A DNA stretch of 64,000 nucleotides from Singulisphaera sp. GP187 (GCA_945869475.1 CAMBOV010000001.1:186001-250000); one strand, 5' to 3'. Positions 39,548-49,484 are shown, numbered from the stretch's first letter. Notes: generated by a model from the sequence alone, not told the origin. Translations and numbers: made by a program.

Positions 39548-40702
39548 ATGGCAGCCGAAGAAACACCAAGCACACGGGTCGAAGCGAGTTCGATGCAGAT
39601 GGATCGACTGCTCGACACAGTCGTTCGGCAGGGGGCATCCGATTTGCACGTCACGGTCGGCCGCCCTCCAACACTTCGCTTGAATGGTCGCCTTCGATCG
39701 CTGGCCACGAAAGTGCTCACGCCCGAGGACACGATGTCGCTGATGAAGCAGATCGCTCCTGAAAAGAACCAACAAGATCTCCACGAACACGGAGGGTCGG
39801 ACTTCGGAATCGCCTTCGGAACAGCGGCGCGTTTTCGTTGTTCGATCTTCAAGCAACGCGGGGCAGTCGCGGTTGTGATGCGTCAGATTCCAAACCGGCT
39901 CATGACCTTCGCCGAAATCGGCTTGCCCGATATCTGCCTCGATCTCATTCGCCGACCTCGAGGCCTCATGCTCGTCACCGGTCCCACAGGCAGCGGAAAG
40001 TCGACCTCGCTGGCGACGATGATTGACTACATCAACCAGAGTTTCGAGCGCCACATTGTGACGGTCGAAGATCCCATCGAGTTTTATCACCAGCACAAGA
40101 AATCAATCGTGAACCAGCGCGAGGTGGGGGACGATGTTCCCTCGTTCACCGAAGCACTCAAACGCGTGCTGCGGCAAGATCCCGACGTGATTTTGGTGGG
40201 TGAGATGCGAGATCTCGAAACGATCGAAGCTGCGATCCGCGCCGCCGAGACGGGCCATTTGGTCTTCGGAACGCTTCACACCACCGGTGCGGCAGGAACG
40301 ATCAATCGAATCATCGACGCCTTTCCAACGAATCAGCAAGAGCAGATTCGTGTGCAGCTCTCCGTGAGCTTGATCGCGGTGCTGAGTCAGGTGTTGCTTG
40401 TGAGGAATGACAAGCCCGGGCGGTTGGCTGCCTACGAGTTCCTGATGGTGACCCCCGCAATCGCCAACCTCATCCGAGAGAACAAGACCTTTCGAATCGA
40501 CTCAGCGATCCAGACAGGAAAAAAGTTCGGCATGCAGTTGCTCGATGACCATCTCTGGCGGATGTACTCCGAGGGTCGAATCGACGCCGAGGAAATGGTT
40601 GATAAGGCCAAGGACGCGGCGGCCCTGAGAGATAAGGTGCACCGCGCGGGCGGAAAGATCGGTCGACCAGAGTGGGATGAAGAGGATGTAAAGGGCGGTT
40701 GA
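39548..40702 (+). CDS. pilT: Type IV pilus retraction ATPase PilT
   Basis: Hexameric motor that disassembles pili. 384 residues from ATG 39548, with AAGGAG about 10 bases upstream. It lacks the long N-terminal domain of PilB. SDLHVTVGRPPTLRLNG opens the PAS-like domain; Walker A is GPTGSGKST, the Asp box VTVEDPIEF, Walker B VILVGEMRD, and His box GHLVFGTLHTTGAAGTINRIID. The AIRAAETGHL stretch, RNDKPGRLAAYE and GMQLLDDHLWRMY near the end are PilT-like. The AGLI-type retraction motif is replaced by a divergent AIANLIRE. Sits between the two assembly ATPases. Confidence 0.92.
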   Translation: MAAEETPSTRVEASSMQMDRLLDTVVRQGASDLHVTVGRPPTLRLNGRLRSLATKVLTPEDTMSLMKQIAPEKNQQDLHEHGGSDFGIAFGTAARFRCSIFKQRGAVAVVMRQIPNRLMTFAEIGLPDICLDLIRRPRGLMLVTGPTGSGKSTSLATMIDYINQSFERHIVTVEDPIEFYHQHKKSIVNQREVGDDVPSFTEALKRVLRQDPDVILVGEMRDLETIEAAIRAAETGHLVFGTLHTTGAAGTINRIIDAFPTNQQEQIRVQLSVSLIAVLSQVLLVRNDKPGRLAAYEFLMVTPAIANLIRENKTFRIDSAIQTGKKFGMQLLDDHLWRMYSEGRIDAEEMVDKAKDAAALRDKVHRAGGKIGRPEWDEEDVKGG

Positions 40703-40847
40703 CCGAAGAACGCGCGGCATCGAACAACAGCCTTGGCGATAAATCAGACTACTCGATAACCAAGTGTCATATCAAAAACATGATTCTTTCGATTTTTAAG
40801 CGGTCGAACCAATTGCTCATCGTATAACGTCCGAAGCGGTTTATCAC
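40703..40847 (+). other. AT-rich gap between pilT and second assembly ATPase
   Basis: 145 bp, AT-richer than its surroundings over about 40738-40830. A TATAAC hexamer lies about 25 bases before the next start, so a promoter for the gspE-pilC-pseudopilin run could be here, but no convincing partner box is seen and no ribosome site is obvious. Confidence 0.3.
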
Positions 40848-42611
40848 ATGACAACAGCGATGATTCAGCTTGATCCCTCGGAGATGAAAAACCGCAAGCT
40901 CGGTCGCATTCTCACCAAGCTCGGGAGGATTACCCGAGAGCAGGTTCACGCGGCCATTGAGTTGCGGGCAACCGATCCGACGAAATCCAAAATGAAGCTC
41001 GGGGAACTCCTGATAGAGATGGGGCTTATCTCTGCGAACGATCTCGCGGTCGCGCTCGCAGGACAGAAGGGATACCGATTTCAGAACATCGCTCTGCTCG
41101 AAGTCGCGCCCGAAGTCTTTCGCTCGCTCACACCTGAAACGGCCAATGTGCTGAAGGTTGTGCCGATCGCGTTCGACCGCGCGGCCAAGAGTGTCACGAT
41201 CGCGATGGCACGGTCGGATAATTTTCAGGCGGTCGACAACCTCAAGATGAACGTCTACCAGGGGCACGTCGTGACCGTGGTCATTGCACCGGCGAGCGAA
41301 GTCGACGAGGTGATCAAGCGCGAGTACGCGCGCGCAGTGGACACCACCGAACTCTACGCAGAGGTCGCGCGATCGGATGCGGTGAAGAATCTTGAAGGTC
41401 GAGGTGACTCGATCGATGTCGGCAGCCTTCAAGAGGCTGCGAGCGACAACGCTGTGGTCAGCCTGGTGAACAGCATGCTCATGCAGGCCATCGCTGGTCG
41501 GGCATCCGACATTCACCTCGAGCCCTTCGAAGGCAAGTTCAAGGTTCGTTATCGCATCGACGGTGTGCTCTACGACATGAAGTCGCCCGATCCAAAAATT
41601 GCCATGGCGATCGTGAGCCGAGTCAAAATTCTGGCAAAGTTGAACATCGCTGAGCGTCGATTGCCGCAGGACGGCCGCATTAGTTACGCAGGCGTCACCA
41701 AAGAACCGATCGACTTGCGCGTTGCAGTCTTGCCGACGATGTACGGCGAATCGGTGGTGCTTCGAATTCTCGATCGTTCGGCAGTGCAACTTGAACTTGA
41801 CCTGATCGGTTTGCGTGAAGATGAACTCGCAAAGATGCGCCTCATCATCAATAAGCCAAACGGCATCGTGCTCGTGACGGGTCCCACGGGATCGGGCAAG
41901 ACGACAACTCTCTACGCGGCGCTGCGAGAACTCAATCAGATCGACACGAAGATTCTCACCGCCGAAGATCCTGTCGAATATGACATCGATGGGATGATCC
42001 AGTGTCAGGTGAACGCCGATCAAGAGTTGACCTTCGCGAAACTGCTTCGGTCGTTCCTTCGTCAAGACCCAGACATCATCCTCGTGGGTGAAATTCGCGA
42101 TCTTGAGACCGCCCAGATTGCGATCCAAGCGAGCCTCACAGGCCACTTGGTCTTCGCGACGTTGCACACCAACGATGCGCCGAGCACGATTCTGCGACTT
42201 CTCGATCTCGGAGTGGAATCGTTTCTGCTCACGGCGACGATCGAAGCCGTTGTTGCGCAGCGGCTCGTTCGCAAGATTTGCACCAAGTGCAAAGAAGAGT
42301 TTGTGCCATCCGAAGAGCATCTGATGGAATTGAATCTCCGCATGTCGGATGTGCAGGGACGCACCCTCTATCGCGGCCGTGGTTGCGAGGCCTGCACTGG
42401 ATCGGGATACAAGGGTCGAATGGCAATCTTCGAGATCATGCTGCTCGACGATGAACTGCGCGAGCTCGTCATGCAGCAAGCGTCGACATCGGTGTTGCAA
42501 ACAGAGTCGCGCAAGCGCGGGATGCGCACCTTGCGCGAGGCTGGGTTGCTCGCGCTCTATGAAGGTCAAACAACAATCGACGAGGTGGTACGAGAGACCA
42601 TTTCTGAGTGA
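40848..42611 (+). CDS. Type II secretion / type IV pilus assembly ATPase (GspE/PilB), copy 2
   Basis: 587 residues. N-terminal MshEN-like region (LGRILTKLGRITREQV and MKLGELLIEMGLISANDLAVAL) without the Ser/Asp-rich linker of copy 1. Core motifs: SDIHLEPFEGKFKVRYRIDG, AERRLPQDGRI, Walker A GPTGSGKTT from about residue 345, LTAEDPVEYDIDG, Walker B IILVGEIRD, and GHLVFATLHTNDAP. A tetracysteine zinc site is formed by C478, C481, C513 and C516 (CTKC, CEAC). Located 29 bp before pilC and the pseudopilins, so it is the better candidate for powering that assembly. Strong similarity to copy 1 in the core suggests duplication. Confidence 0.94.
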   Translation: MTTAMIQLDPSEMKNRKLGRILTKLGRITREQVHAAIELRATDPTKSKMKLGELLIEMGLISANDLAVALAGQKGYRFQNIALLEVAPEVFRSLTPETANVLKVVPIAFDRAAKSVTIAMARSDNFQAVDNLKMNVYQGHVVTVVIAPASEVDEVIKREYARAVDTTELYAEVARSDAVKNLEGRGDSIDVGSLQEAASDNAVVSLVNSMLMQAIAGRASDIHLEPFEGKFKVRYRIDGVLYDMKSPDPKIAMAIVSRVKILAKLNIAERRLPQDGRISYAGVTKEPIDLRVAVLPTMYGESVVLRILDRSAVQLELDLIGLREDELAKMRLIINKPNGIVLVTGPTGSGKTTTLYAALRELNQIDTKILTAEDPVEYDIDGMIQCQVNADQELTFAKLLRSFLRQDPDIILVGEIRDLETAQIAIQASLTGHLVFATLHTNDAPSTILRLLDLGVESFLLTATIEAVVAQRLVRKICTKCKEEFVPSEEHLMELNLRMSDVQGRTLYRGRGCEACTGSGYKGRMAIFEIMLLDDELRELVMQQASTSVLQTESRKRGMRTLREAGLLALYEGQTTIDEVVRETISE

Positions 42612-42640
42612 GAAGTCTGAGTTAACAAGGACGAACTGAC

Positions 42641-43927
42641 ATGCCAACATTTGCCTACGTCGCAGCCAATTCAGCAGGGTCAACCCAAAAGGGGACGATC
42701 GAAGCCGCAAGTGGCGAAGAAGCGGTGCAGAAGATCAAGTCGCAAGGACTCTTCCCGACCTCAGTGCTCGAGCAGCGCAAGGGGGGCGAGAAGAAAAAGG
42801 CGATCAAGAATCAGGACAAGAAAAAGAAGAAGGGGTTCGCACTCTCGATTGGTGGAGTGAGCACCAAGATGCTGACAACCTTCACGCGGCAGATGTCGAC
42901 ACTGCAAGACGCAGGTCTACCGCTCTTGCGATCTCTTCAGATTCTGGAAGATCAGCAGAAGCCTGGCAAATTGAAAACCGTCCTCGGCGAAGTCTGCGAG
43001 TCGGTCAGTGGTGGATCAACACTCTCAGATGCGTTCGCGCAACATCCCAAGGTCTTCGAGACCCTCTACGTCAAGATGGTCGCCGCAGGCGAAATCGGTG
43101 GAGTTCTCGACGTCATCATGCAACGACTCGCGGAGTTCATGGAGAAGGGGCAACGACTGAAGCGCCGCATCATTGGAGCGATGATCTACCCCGCGGTGGT
43201 CATTTCGATCGCGGTATTGATCGTGACAGGAATCATGTACTTCGTGATTCCGAAGTTTCAGGAGATTTTCAACGACTTCGACGTCGAGCTTCCCGGGCTG
43301 ACGGTGTGGCTGATCGATGCGAGCAAGTGGGTCGCAGGGCAGCAACCCGATCAAAAGGTGCCAGGCGCGCTCTGGGTGCTCGCTTCTCCCTTCATCCTGT
43401 TCTTTGGCATGAAGCTCATTCGCAAGACTGACTTCGGTCGCGCCGCTACCGATGTGATCCGGACAAAAATTCCCGTCATCGGAGTGCTGATCAAGAAGAC
43501 CGCCATTGCGCGGTTTACGCGAACGCTCGGAACATTAGTTGCCGCAGGTGTGCCGATCCTCGAAGCGATCTTGATTACTCGCGACACCTCGGGAAACTAC
43601 GTCTTTGAGAAGGCGCTGACGAAGGTGCATGATTCCGTGCGCGAAGGAGAGTCGTTTTCAAAGCCTCTGCGTGACAGCAAGGTCTGCGACGCGCTCGTTG
43701 TCAACATGATCGACGTCGGTGAAGAAACGGGTGATCTCGATGCGATGCTGATGAAGATCGCGGATAACTATGAAGAAGAAGTCGACGTCGCTGTGGCGAG
43801 TTTGCTCTCACTGCTCGAACCATTCATGGTCGTCATCCTCGGCGGAATCGTAGGAACGATTGTTCTGGCGCTCTTTTTGCCGCTCGTGGCGATGATTGAG
43901 AGTGTTTCTGGTGGAGGCGGAAAGTAA
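42641..43927 (+). CDS. pilC: Inner-membrane platform protein PilC/GspF
   Basis: Polytopic platform on which the pilus or pseudopilus is assembled. 428 residues; AAGGA about 9 bases before ATG 42641. N-terminal MPTFAYVAANSAGSTQKGTIEA followed by EEAVQKIKSQGLFPTSV is the family start. A Lys-rich stretch (about 50-65) precedes the first T2SF domain TFTRQMSTLQDAGLPLLRSLQIL; the second repeat reads FTRTLGTLVAAGVPILEAI. Three membrane helices: about 183-208, 245-262, and 397-420. The end VVAMIES-type sequence plus GGGGK is short. Followed 5 bp later by the first pseudopilin. Confidence 0.95.
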   Translation: MPTFAYVAANSAGSTQKGTIEAASGEEAVQKIKSQGLFPTSVLEQRKGGEKKKAIKNQDKKKKKGFALSIGGVSTKMLTTFTRQMSTLQDAGLPLLRSLQILEDQQKPGKLKTVLGEVCESVSGGSTLSDAFAQHPKVFETLYVKMVAAGEIGGVLDVIMQRLAEFMEKGQRLKRRIIGAMIYPAVVISIAVLIVTGIMYFVIPKFQEIFNDFDVELPGLTVWLIDASKWVAGQQPDQKVPGALWVLASPFILFFGMKLIRKTDFGRAATDVIRTKIPVIGVLIKKTAIARFTRTLGTLVAAGVPILEAILITRDTSGNYVFEKALTKVHDSVREGESFSKPLRDSKVCDALVVNMIDVGEETGDLDAMLMKIADNYEEEVDVAVASLLSLLEPFMVVILGGIVGTIVLALFLPLVAMIESVSGGGGK

Positions 43928-43931
43928 CGAG

Positions 43932-44984
43932 ATGCTTCGACGCCGCGCATTCACGATCGTTGAACTGCTCACAGTTGTTGCCGTGATTGTGCTGCTCGTT
44001 GGCTTGCTCGTCGTCGTGCTCTCATCGTCTGCGAAGGCTGCTCAAACGGCGAGCACTCGAAGTTTGATGGGCACGTTGACCAACGCGATCACGCAGTTTA
44101 AGGCCGATCTTGGGTATCTGCCGCCGATCTTAGGAGCAGCGCCATCGGGTGGCAGCCTGCCAAATTCGAGGGGATATCTGCGCGACTTGCTCATTCCTCA
44201 GTCGTCGATCGGCCCCGCGTTGCCGCAGCAGGTGCCTGCGCAACAGTACGTCTCGATGACCTCACTCGTCGAGTATCTGACCGGCCCTGGTGGGCGCAAC
44301 GAAGATGGATTCGGCGGAGTTGGTACTCCGGCGGCAAACTCAGCCGGCTCGAAAGAATTGCCTGCTGTTGGTATTCGAAGTCCGCTCAAAGACGGTGCGT
44401 GGGGTGCGTATGTCACTCCGCTCAACTCGACGCAGCCGCTTGGCACCTTTGCGCAGCGCAATCTTCCGCCCAACACCCCAGACCCCAACATTTCGACGGC
44501 GCCAAATGTCTCGGGTCGTTCGTTCGGTCCCTATCTCGAATTGAAAGAGGGGACGATCTTCGGCGCCATCGTCGGCACACTTCCAAATGGCGCTCCGATT
44601 GTCGCGCGCCCTGGAGACAACAATTGGGATCCACTTTCTCCAAAGTGCATCGTTGATTACTGGGGTCAGCCGATTCGCTACTACCGCCGCGGCTATTTCA
44701 ATGGCGATCCTCGGTTGACCGCGGGTCGCAGCAGTGGAGGATCTGGCGGCGCCGGAATGGGATGGGATCTCTCAGACATCTTCGTGCTTCGCCCGCAGTC
44801 GTTCGTCACAGGAACGGAAGTGGATGGACTCGCCGATGGCAACAACGACCCGACGTCATCGCGCGCACTGCAAGGAGCAGACTTCGCGTTGATGTCTATG
44901 GGTCCTGACCGGAGTGCCGATTTCGGTCGCCGAGTCGATGAGGCGGGGTTCAACGCGGACAACGTTGTGGAGGTGAGCAAGTGA
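43932..44984 (+). CDS. Pseudopilin 1 (GspG-like prepilin)
   Basis: 350 residues from ATG 43932. The leader MLRRRA is followed by FTIVELLTVVAVIVLLVGLLVVVL, the prepilin peptidase site with Glu at +5 and an N-terminal helix; the residue before the cut is Ala rather than Gly. The rest contains a GspG-like stretch TRSLMGTLTNAITQFKADLGYLPP and a long Gly/Pro/Ser-rich globular part, larger than the usual 140-residue GspG. Late in the chain DIFVLRPQSF and FALMSMGPDRSADFGRRVDEAGFNADN resemble the calcium-loop end of GspG. Stop overlaps the next GTG. Confidence 0.85.
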   Translation: MLRRRAFTIVELLTVVAVIVLLVGLLVVVLSSSAKAAQTASTRSLMGTLTNAITQFKADLGYLPPILGAAPSGGSLPNSRGYLRDLLIPQSSIGPALPQQVPAQQYVSMTSLVEYLTGPGGRNEDGFGGVGTPAANSAGSKELPAVGIRSPLKDGAWGAYVTPLNSTQPLGTFAQRNLPPNTPDPNISTAPNVSGRSFGPYLELKEGTIFGAIVGTLPNGAPIVARPGDNNWDPLSPKCIVDYWGQPIRYYRRGYFNGDPRLTAGRSSGGSGGAGMGWDLSDIFVLRPQSFVTGTEVDGLADGNNDPTSSRALQGADFALMSMGPDRSADFGRRVDEAGFNADNVVEVSK

Positions 44985-45769
44985 GAGTTCGAAACCACCG
45001 TCGCGCCTTCACACTGCTCGAGTTGGTGATCGTGATCGGAATCATCCTGATTCTCATGGGACTTGCGCTCGCGGTTACAAGTTCGGTGCTCGCGTCGAAC
45101 GACCGACGCACGGTCGAAAACACCTTCAAGATGCTCGACCAAGCACTCGACTCGTGGCAGGCACAGATGGGACGCGAACTGACCTTTGGTCGCCGCGTCG
45201 TGCCTGGCGGTGGCACACCACCAATCGTCGCTGATTTCACGCTCGGCGCGAGTGGTCCGACCGCGAGTTATGACATTTATGAAGAGGATTTTCCGACGAC
45301 CTACGCGATCTGCGTGATGCTCGAGAAGCTCAGTGCGAGCCCCGACGCGATGGATGTCTTGTCACGAATTCCTGGAACGTCACTGCGCACGGTTCCAGTG
45401 AACGGAGTCACGATCCTGGGCGAACCCGTTCCTGCGACATGGTCTTCGACGTCGGCGCAGACCGATCCAAACCAGATGCCATTCCCCACTGTGGCGAATC
45501 CAAATGCGCTGCGAGAGATCGTCGATCCTTGGGGTCGGCGCATTGGGATCGCATTCGCTGGGCGGCGCGCGACGAAGGCTGAACTCTCTTCGACAGTGAC
45601 GCCGGCGCCACCTGTCGATGTTGAAGACGGATCGGTTCGCACGAGCGATGAGCAGTCCTTGGGTGTCTGCCGAAATCGCCGCAACTATTTTATGTCGGCC
45701 GGTCCCGATGGCGATTTCGGGACGACTGCAGACAACATCTACTCCTACGAACCGAAGCCACGCCCATGA
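44981..45769 (+). CDS. Pseudopilin 2
   Basis: 262 residues from GTG 44981 (GTGA overlap). Leader MRVRNHRRA, then FTLLELVIVIGIILILMGLALAVTSS with Glu at +5 and Ala before the cut. The middle contains TVENTFKMLDQALDSWQAQMGREL, a helix typical of GspG-like pilins. The C-terminus NYFMSAGPDGDFGTTADNIYSYEP matches the GspG calcium-binding ending S-x-G-P-D-G-x-x-G-T-x-D-D-I. This makes it the clearest major-pseudopilin relative in the operon. Couples onward through ATGA to pseudopilin 3. Confidence 0.85.
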   Translation: MRVRNHRRAFTLLELVIVIGIILILMGLALAVTSSVLASNDRRTVENTFKMLDQALDSWQAQMGRELTFGRRVVPGGGTPPIVADFTLGASGPTASYDIYEEDFPTTYAICVMLEKLSASPDAMDVLSRIPGTSLRTVPVNGVTILGEPVPATWSSTSAQTDPNQMPFPTVANPNALREIVDPWGRRIGIAFAGRRATKAELSSTVTPAPPVDVEDGSVRTSDEQSLGVCRNRRNYFMSAGPDGDFGTTADNIYSYEPKPRP

Positions 45770-46728
45770 TGCGCACTCGCTCACTCAGTCGTGGATTCAC
45801 ACTTGCCGAGTTGCTCGCGGTGATTGGAGTGATCGCTGTGCTCGCAGTGGTTGTGAGCATGAGTGCGCAGCGCATTTCAAAGGATGCCAAAATCTCGAGC
45901 GCGACGAATCAGGTCATCGCAGCACTCGGACAGGCTCGGGCGATCGCGATTCGCGATCATGCCGCCGTGCTCGTTGGATTTCGAGTTCGTCGTCCGACCT
46001 ATCGACTGAGCGATGGCACCGAGGTGATCGTCGAGTCATCGAAGCAGCAGACTGAGATCGTCATTGCGAAGGCAACGGGCAGAGTTGGCTTTCCTGGTGC
46101 GACAGTTGGGATTGGCAGTTACACGATCGTTTTTCCGTTCGCAGCGATCGATGACTTGCTGATCGAAGAGTTTGAACCCGTTGAAGGGTTGCCACCCAAG
46201 TTGTTGCCGGTGGGCACGAAAGTCGCCGGTTCTGGATCGGACTTGCCAGCGTTCCTCTTTTTGCCGAGTCCTGACCTGTTCTGGCTCTCCCAACCGCGCA
46301 TCAAGAGCAGCACGAATGCTGCACTCAACATCATCGGCAGCATGATTGTTGTCCGCTTTGCGCCGGATGGTTCGATCCAGACCCGCAACCCAACGTTGAG
46401 TGCGAATGCGACTTCTACACTGGGCAACACATCGTCCGTTGCCCCATACATCGATTTTAATCGCAATAACCGTATGGATATTGGAACGACAAACTCTGGA
46501 ACATCCAACACTATGTTCTTTAGCTTTGACGAATCAAACGATGAGCCGTTGGGGCAAAACGCGATGTTCCTCGCTGTGTTTGACGATGATCTCTTTGCGG
46601 AAATCGAAACCTTGGATGGGCTGAATTGGCAGGACGTCATCCGACGGCGCACGCCATTCGTGGATCAGTTTGCAGACCGCATTCACTTCAATCGATTTAC
46701 CGGCGTTGCTGAGGTCGTCCCACGATGA
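45766..46728 (+). CDS. Pseudopilin 3 (GspH-like)
   Basis: 320 residues; ATG 45766 (overlap ATGA) or ATG 45769. Leader ends SRG before FTLAELLAVIGVIAVLAVVVSMSAQ. The stretch SSATNQVIAALGQARAIAIRDHAAVLVGFRV is GspH/FimT-like: a second helix with a conserved ARxxAI and then beta strands. The remainder is a beta-rich globular domain with low similarity to any family I can name. Position fits an initiating minor pilin. Confidence 0.82.
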   Translation: MMRTRSLSRGFTLAELLAVIGVIAVLAVVVSMSAQRISKDAKISSATNQVIAALGQARAIAIRDHAAVLVGFRVRRPTYRLSDGTEVIVESSKQQTEIVIAKATGRVGFPGATVGIGSYTIVFPFAAIDDLLIEEFEPVEGLPPKLLPVGTKVAGSGSDLPAFLFLPSPDLFWLSQPRIKSSTNAALNIIGSMIVVRFAPDGSIQTRNPTLSANATSTLGNTSSVAPYIDFNRNNRMDIGTTNSGTSNTMFFSFDESNDEPLGQNAMFLAVFDDDLFAEIETLDGLNWQDVIRRRTPFVDQFADRIHFNRFTGVAEVVPR

Positions 46729-47933
46729 ACCGGCGCATCAACATCTGCTGCGGACGGCGCCGCGGTTTTTCGCTGGTCGAATTGCTGCTGGCCGTCTTCA
46801 TTCTTGCCATCGGCATCATCGGTATCTCTGCGCTCTTTCCAGCGGGAATCGCGCAGCAGCGACAGGCAACCGATGACACCATGGGTCCCGTCGTTGCAGA
46901 TAACGCGATGGCGATCCTGCGAACCAAATTGAAGCCAGAGTGGTTTGGAAGTTGCGACGAATTCTTTCAGCCATCCGATCGTGCCTATCCAAATGGCTTT
47001 GCACCGGCCGGGCTCGGGAACACAATCCCAGGTGATTGGCGGTGGAAGCGCCCAGGATTTCTCTTCGCAAACAACACCAACACTGCGATCAATGAACTCG
47101 GTGCGATCGATATTTTCAGTGCGCTCTACACAAGCAACATGCTTGGAGGGGCACTCGGTTCGGCACTCAACCCCTCACTCGCGGCGACTGAAGATTCCGA
47201 CGGGGGTGATCCCGTCGCCGCACCGCTCTTTGGGATTCCGTTCAACCGCGCGATGTTCGATCCGCAGTATCAGCCGTGGCCGAGTGTCACGGTGCGCGCA
47301 GATACCGCGCCATTGGTGATTGTGACGCAGCAAGAGCGCTCCTATCCGATGTCGGGAAGTGCGGGCAGCGGCACCAAGCGTCCACAGTATTTCTGGGAGT
47401 GCATGTTTCGAAAGTTTGAGGGGCGCGTGCAGGTTGCAGTCTTTGTCTTTCGAGTCTCCGATTCAGGCGGTGAACCTCGCGCGTACACGGTGGCGCAGTC
47501 TCTTGCCGCGCAGGGTGCGCTGGTGCCTCCACTGCCGATGGTTGCAAACCTCTCCACAACTCCATGGAGAGTGGGCGGACTCGACGGGATTGCCGTGACG
47601 ATCTCAGATAACTCGACTCTTCTCAGCGTGGCACCCGCGGCGACCCCAGCCTCGCTGCAAGTCGAACAGAGTTGGCAATCCCCTGGACAGTGGATCATCG
47701 ATGAATTCAATAGTGTGCACCGGGTGCTGATGGGGCGACGCACCACGAAGGATTCACTCGTCACGCTGACTCGTCCACTGCCAGATCAGACGCGAATTCC
47801 AGCGTTCTTTGGCAACGCGAACACTGGAGCGGTCGGTGCGAATCCTGGGATTCGCGCGCCCGCATTCATCCCCACCACGGACGCACGCAACTTCACGCTC
47901 GTTCCAATCTACGCAACGGTGCAGGAGCTCTGA
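46725..47933 (+). CDS. Pseudopilin 4 (PilV/GspI-like)
   Basis: 402 residues from ATG 46725 (ATGA overlap). Leader MNRRINICCGRRRG, then FSLVELLLAVFILAIGIIGISALFPAG, the longer hydrophobic helix and AIGI pattern seen in PilV/GspI minor pilins. The following TDDTMGPVVADNAMAILRTKL helix fits. The C-terminal three quarters are a globular domain with no clear family. The stop shares one base with the next start (TGATG). The leader with a CC pair is unusual and may allow disulfide or lipid contact, unproven. Confidence 0.82.
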   Translation: MNRRINICCGRRRGFSLVELLLAVFILAIGIIGISALFPAGIAQQRQATDDTMGPVVADNAMAILRTKLKPEWFGSCDEFFQPSDRAYPNGFAPAGLGNTIPGDWRWKRPGFLFANNTNTAINELGAIDIFSALYTSNMLGGALGSALNPSLAATEDSDGGDPVAAPLFGIPFNRAMFDPQYQPWPSVTVRADTAPLVIVTQQERSYPMSGSAGSGTKRPQYFWECMFRKFEGRVQVAVFVFRVSDSGGEPRAYTVAQSLAAQGALVPPLPMVANLSTTPWRVGGLDGIAVTISDNSTLLSVAPAATPASLQVEQSWQSPGQWIIDEFNSVHRVLMGRRTTKDSLVTLTRPLPDQTRIPAFFGNANTGAVGANPGIRAPAFIPTTDARNFTLVPIYATVQEL

Positions 47934-49468
47934 TGCGACGCGCATTCACAATGGTCGAGTTGATGGTGGCGGTCAGCCTGTTGGTTGTCGTGATCGCCGC
48001 GACGAGTCGAATCTTCAGCACCGCGAGTCGCGTCGCAGGATTGGGAGAAGCGAACACAAACATCTTGCAAGAGACCGCTGCGATCGAACGACAGATTCGT
48101 GGAGATATCGCACGGCTCGACACCGATGGAGTCTTTGTGATTCAGTGTGTCGCCGTTGGAAACAACGTCAACCAAACGGCAAATCCCTCGGCACCATTGA
48201 TTGACCCGTCGCGACCGCCGAACGCGATCATTCGAGCAGACCAATTGTTGTTCTTCGCCAAGGGAACGCAGGATTCCGCACGTTTTCTCGGTGCGCAGGA
48301 ACTTGGCGCCGTGGGCGGCCTCGCCCGAAGCGCCGTCTCGCGAGTGCTCTACGGCCATGGCGTGCAATTGCCTGATCTGATTCCAGTCGGTGGACTGCGA
48401 CCCGATCCAATCGGCTTTGATGATGGTCCACTTGTTCCGTGGAGCTTCGACTCGCTCAGCGATGGTGCGAGTTTGGACTATCAGTACTGGATCGGCGGCG
48501 GAGCAGGTCGCACCAATGGAACTCAACCAGAGGCGCGCGATTGGACACTCGCGCGACAAGCGGTGCTGCTCGCCGATGATGGCAACATCAAGACACTCTT
48601 TCAGAGCAATGCGACATACGGTCCGAACTCTGCGGTGAGCCTCTTCAACCAGGCGAATCTCTACACGCCACTGTTGGACGCGGCGCTCTCACCCAATCCA
48701 GACGTCGTGAACGCGCGCGTTGACGTTGCGGCATCCAATCTTGACGACATTCGCCGCATTCTCGCTCCCGCTGGGAACGCAAATTGGCGAACGCGCATCA
48801 TCAACGGATTCTTCGGAGCCTTCGGTGACTATGGGCAACTCGGTGGATATGTTCGCAGCGAAAAACGCGCGCCGAGTATGGACCGCCAGGATGTGATGCT
48901 CACCACTTCGACGCTCGCATCCAATTGTTCGACCTTCATGGTCGACTGGACATGGGCGCGGGGAGTGGGATCAACCGTTGTTCCGACCGCGCCCGTTCAA
49001 ACCATGCTGCTAGGGTTTACTCCCTCGGGTCTCTTTCCAACGCCGTGGTTTGGCTTTCCAGACCAGTTGGTCGCAAACGTTGATGAGCAGCGGGGGGTGA
49101 CGACATTGATCGACTATCAGCGCGATTACGTCTCGGGCGGAACTTCACTCTTCGTGCAAGCGCCGATCGTGCCAGCCGCGATCGAAGGATCCTTCGGCAG
49201 CGGTGTCACACCCGTTGCGCGACCCTTCGGCGCAGGGGTGCCCATCTCGGTCTATACGGCAGTCTTCGGATTCAACGGCGACAAGGCGTATTTTCAATCG
49301 TTCGCAACTTCAGGTTCGCAGTTCGCTCCGTTTGTCACGCGCTCTGACTTCACACCGTGGCCGACTGCGATTCGAATCACGATGACACTCAACGATCCAC
49401 AGAAAAAACTTGAGCAGGGAAAAACTGTTCAGCTTGTCATCGAACTTCCGCAACGTCCAGTGTCGTAA
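47933..49468 (+). CDS. Pseudopilin 5 (PilW/GspJ-like)
   Basis: 511 residues from ATG 47933. Very short leader MRRA, then FTMVELMVAVSLLVVVIAATSRIFSTASRV. The next helix TNILQETAAIERQIRGDIARLD matches the PilW/GspJ pattern (E-x-x-A-x-x-R-Q-I-R-x-D-I-x-R-L). The rest is an unusually large globular domain rich in Asn, Gly and aromatic residues and ending LVIELPQRPVS, typical of a beta-strand end in GspJ-like proteins. Separated from the giant GspK-like gene by 16 bp. Confidence 0.82.
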   Translation: MRRAFTMVELMVAVSLLVVVIAATSRIFSTASRVAGLGEANTNILQETAAIERQIRGDIARLDTDGVFVIQCVAVGNNVNQTANPSAPLIDPSRPPNAIIRADQLLFFAKGTQDSARFLGAQELGAVGGLARSAVSRVLYGHGVQLPDLIPVGGLRPDPIGFDDGPLVPWSFDSLSDGASLDYQYWIGGGAGRTNGTQPEARDWTLARQAVLLADDGNIKTLFQSNATYGPNSAVSLFNQANLYTPLLDAALSPNPDVVNARVDVAASNLDDIRRILAPAGNANWRTRIINGFFGAFGDYGQLGGYVRSEKRAPSMDRQDVMLTTSTLASNCSTFMVDWTWARGVGSTVVPTAPVQTMLLGFTPSGLFPTPWFGFPDQLVANVDEQRGVTTLIDYQRDYVSGGTSLFVQAPIVPAAIEGSFGSGVTPVARPFGAGVPISVYTAVFGFNGDKAYFQSFATSGSQFAPFVTRSDFTPWPTAIRITMTLNDPQKKLEQGKTVQLVIELPQRPVS

Positions 49469-49484
49469 GAGGCGAGAGCAGCAC

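Noticed and set aside
40767-42710. Long open frame of 647 codons on the minus strand
   Set aside because: It lies opposite the well-supported GspE/PilB copy 2; its translation is rich in His, Arg and Asp without domains. A codon-bias shadow.
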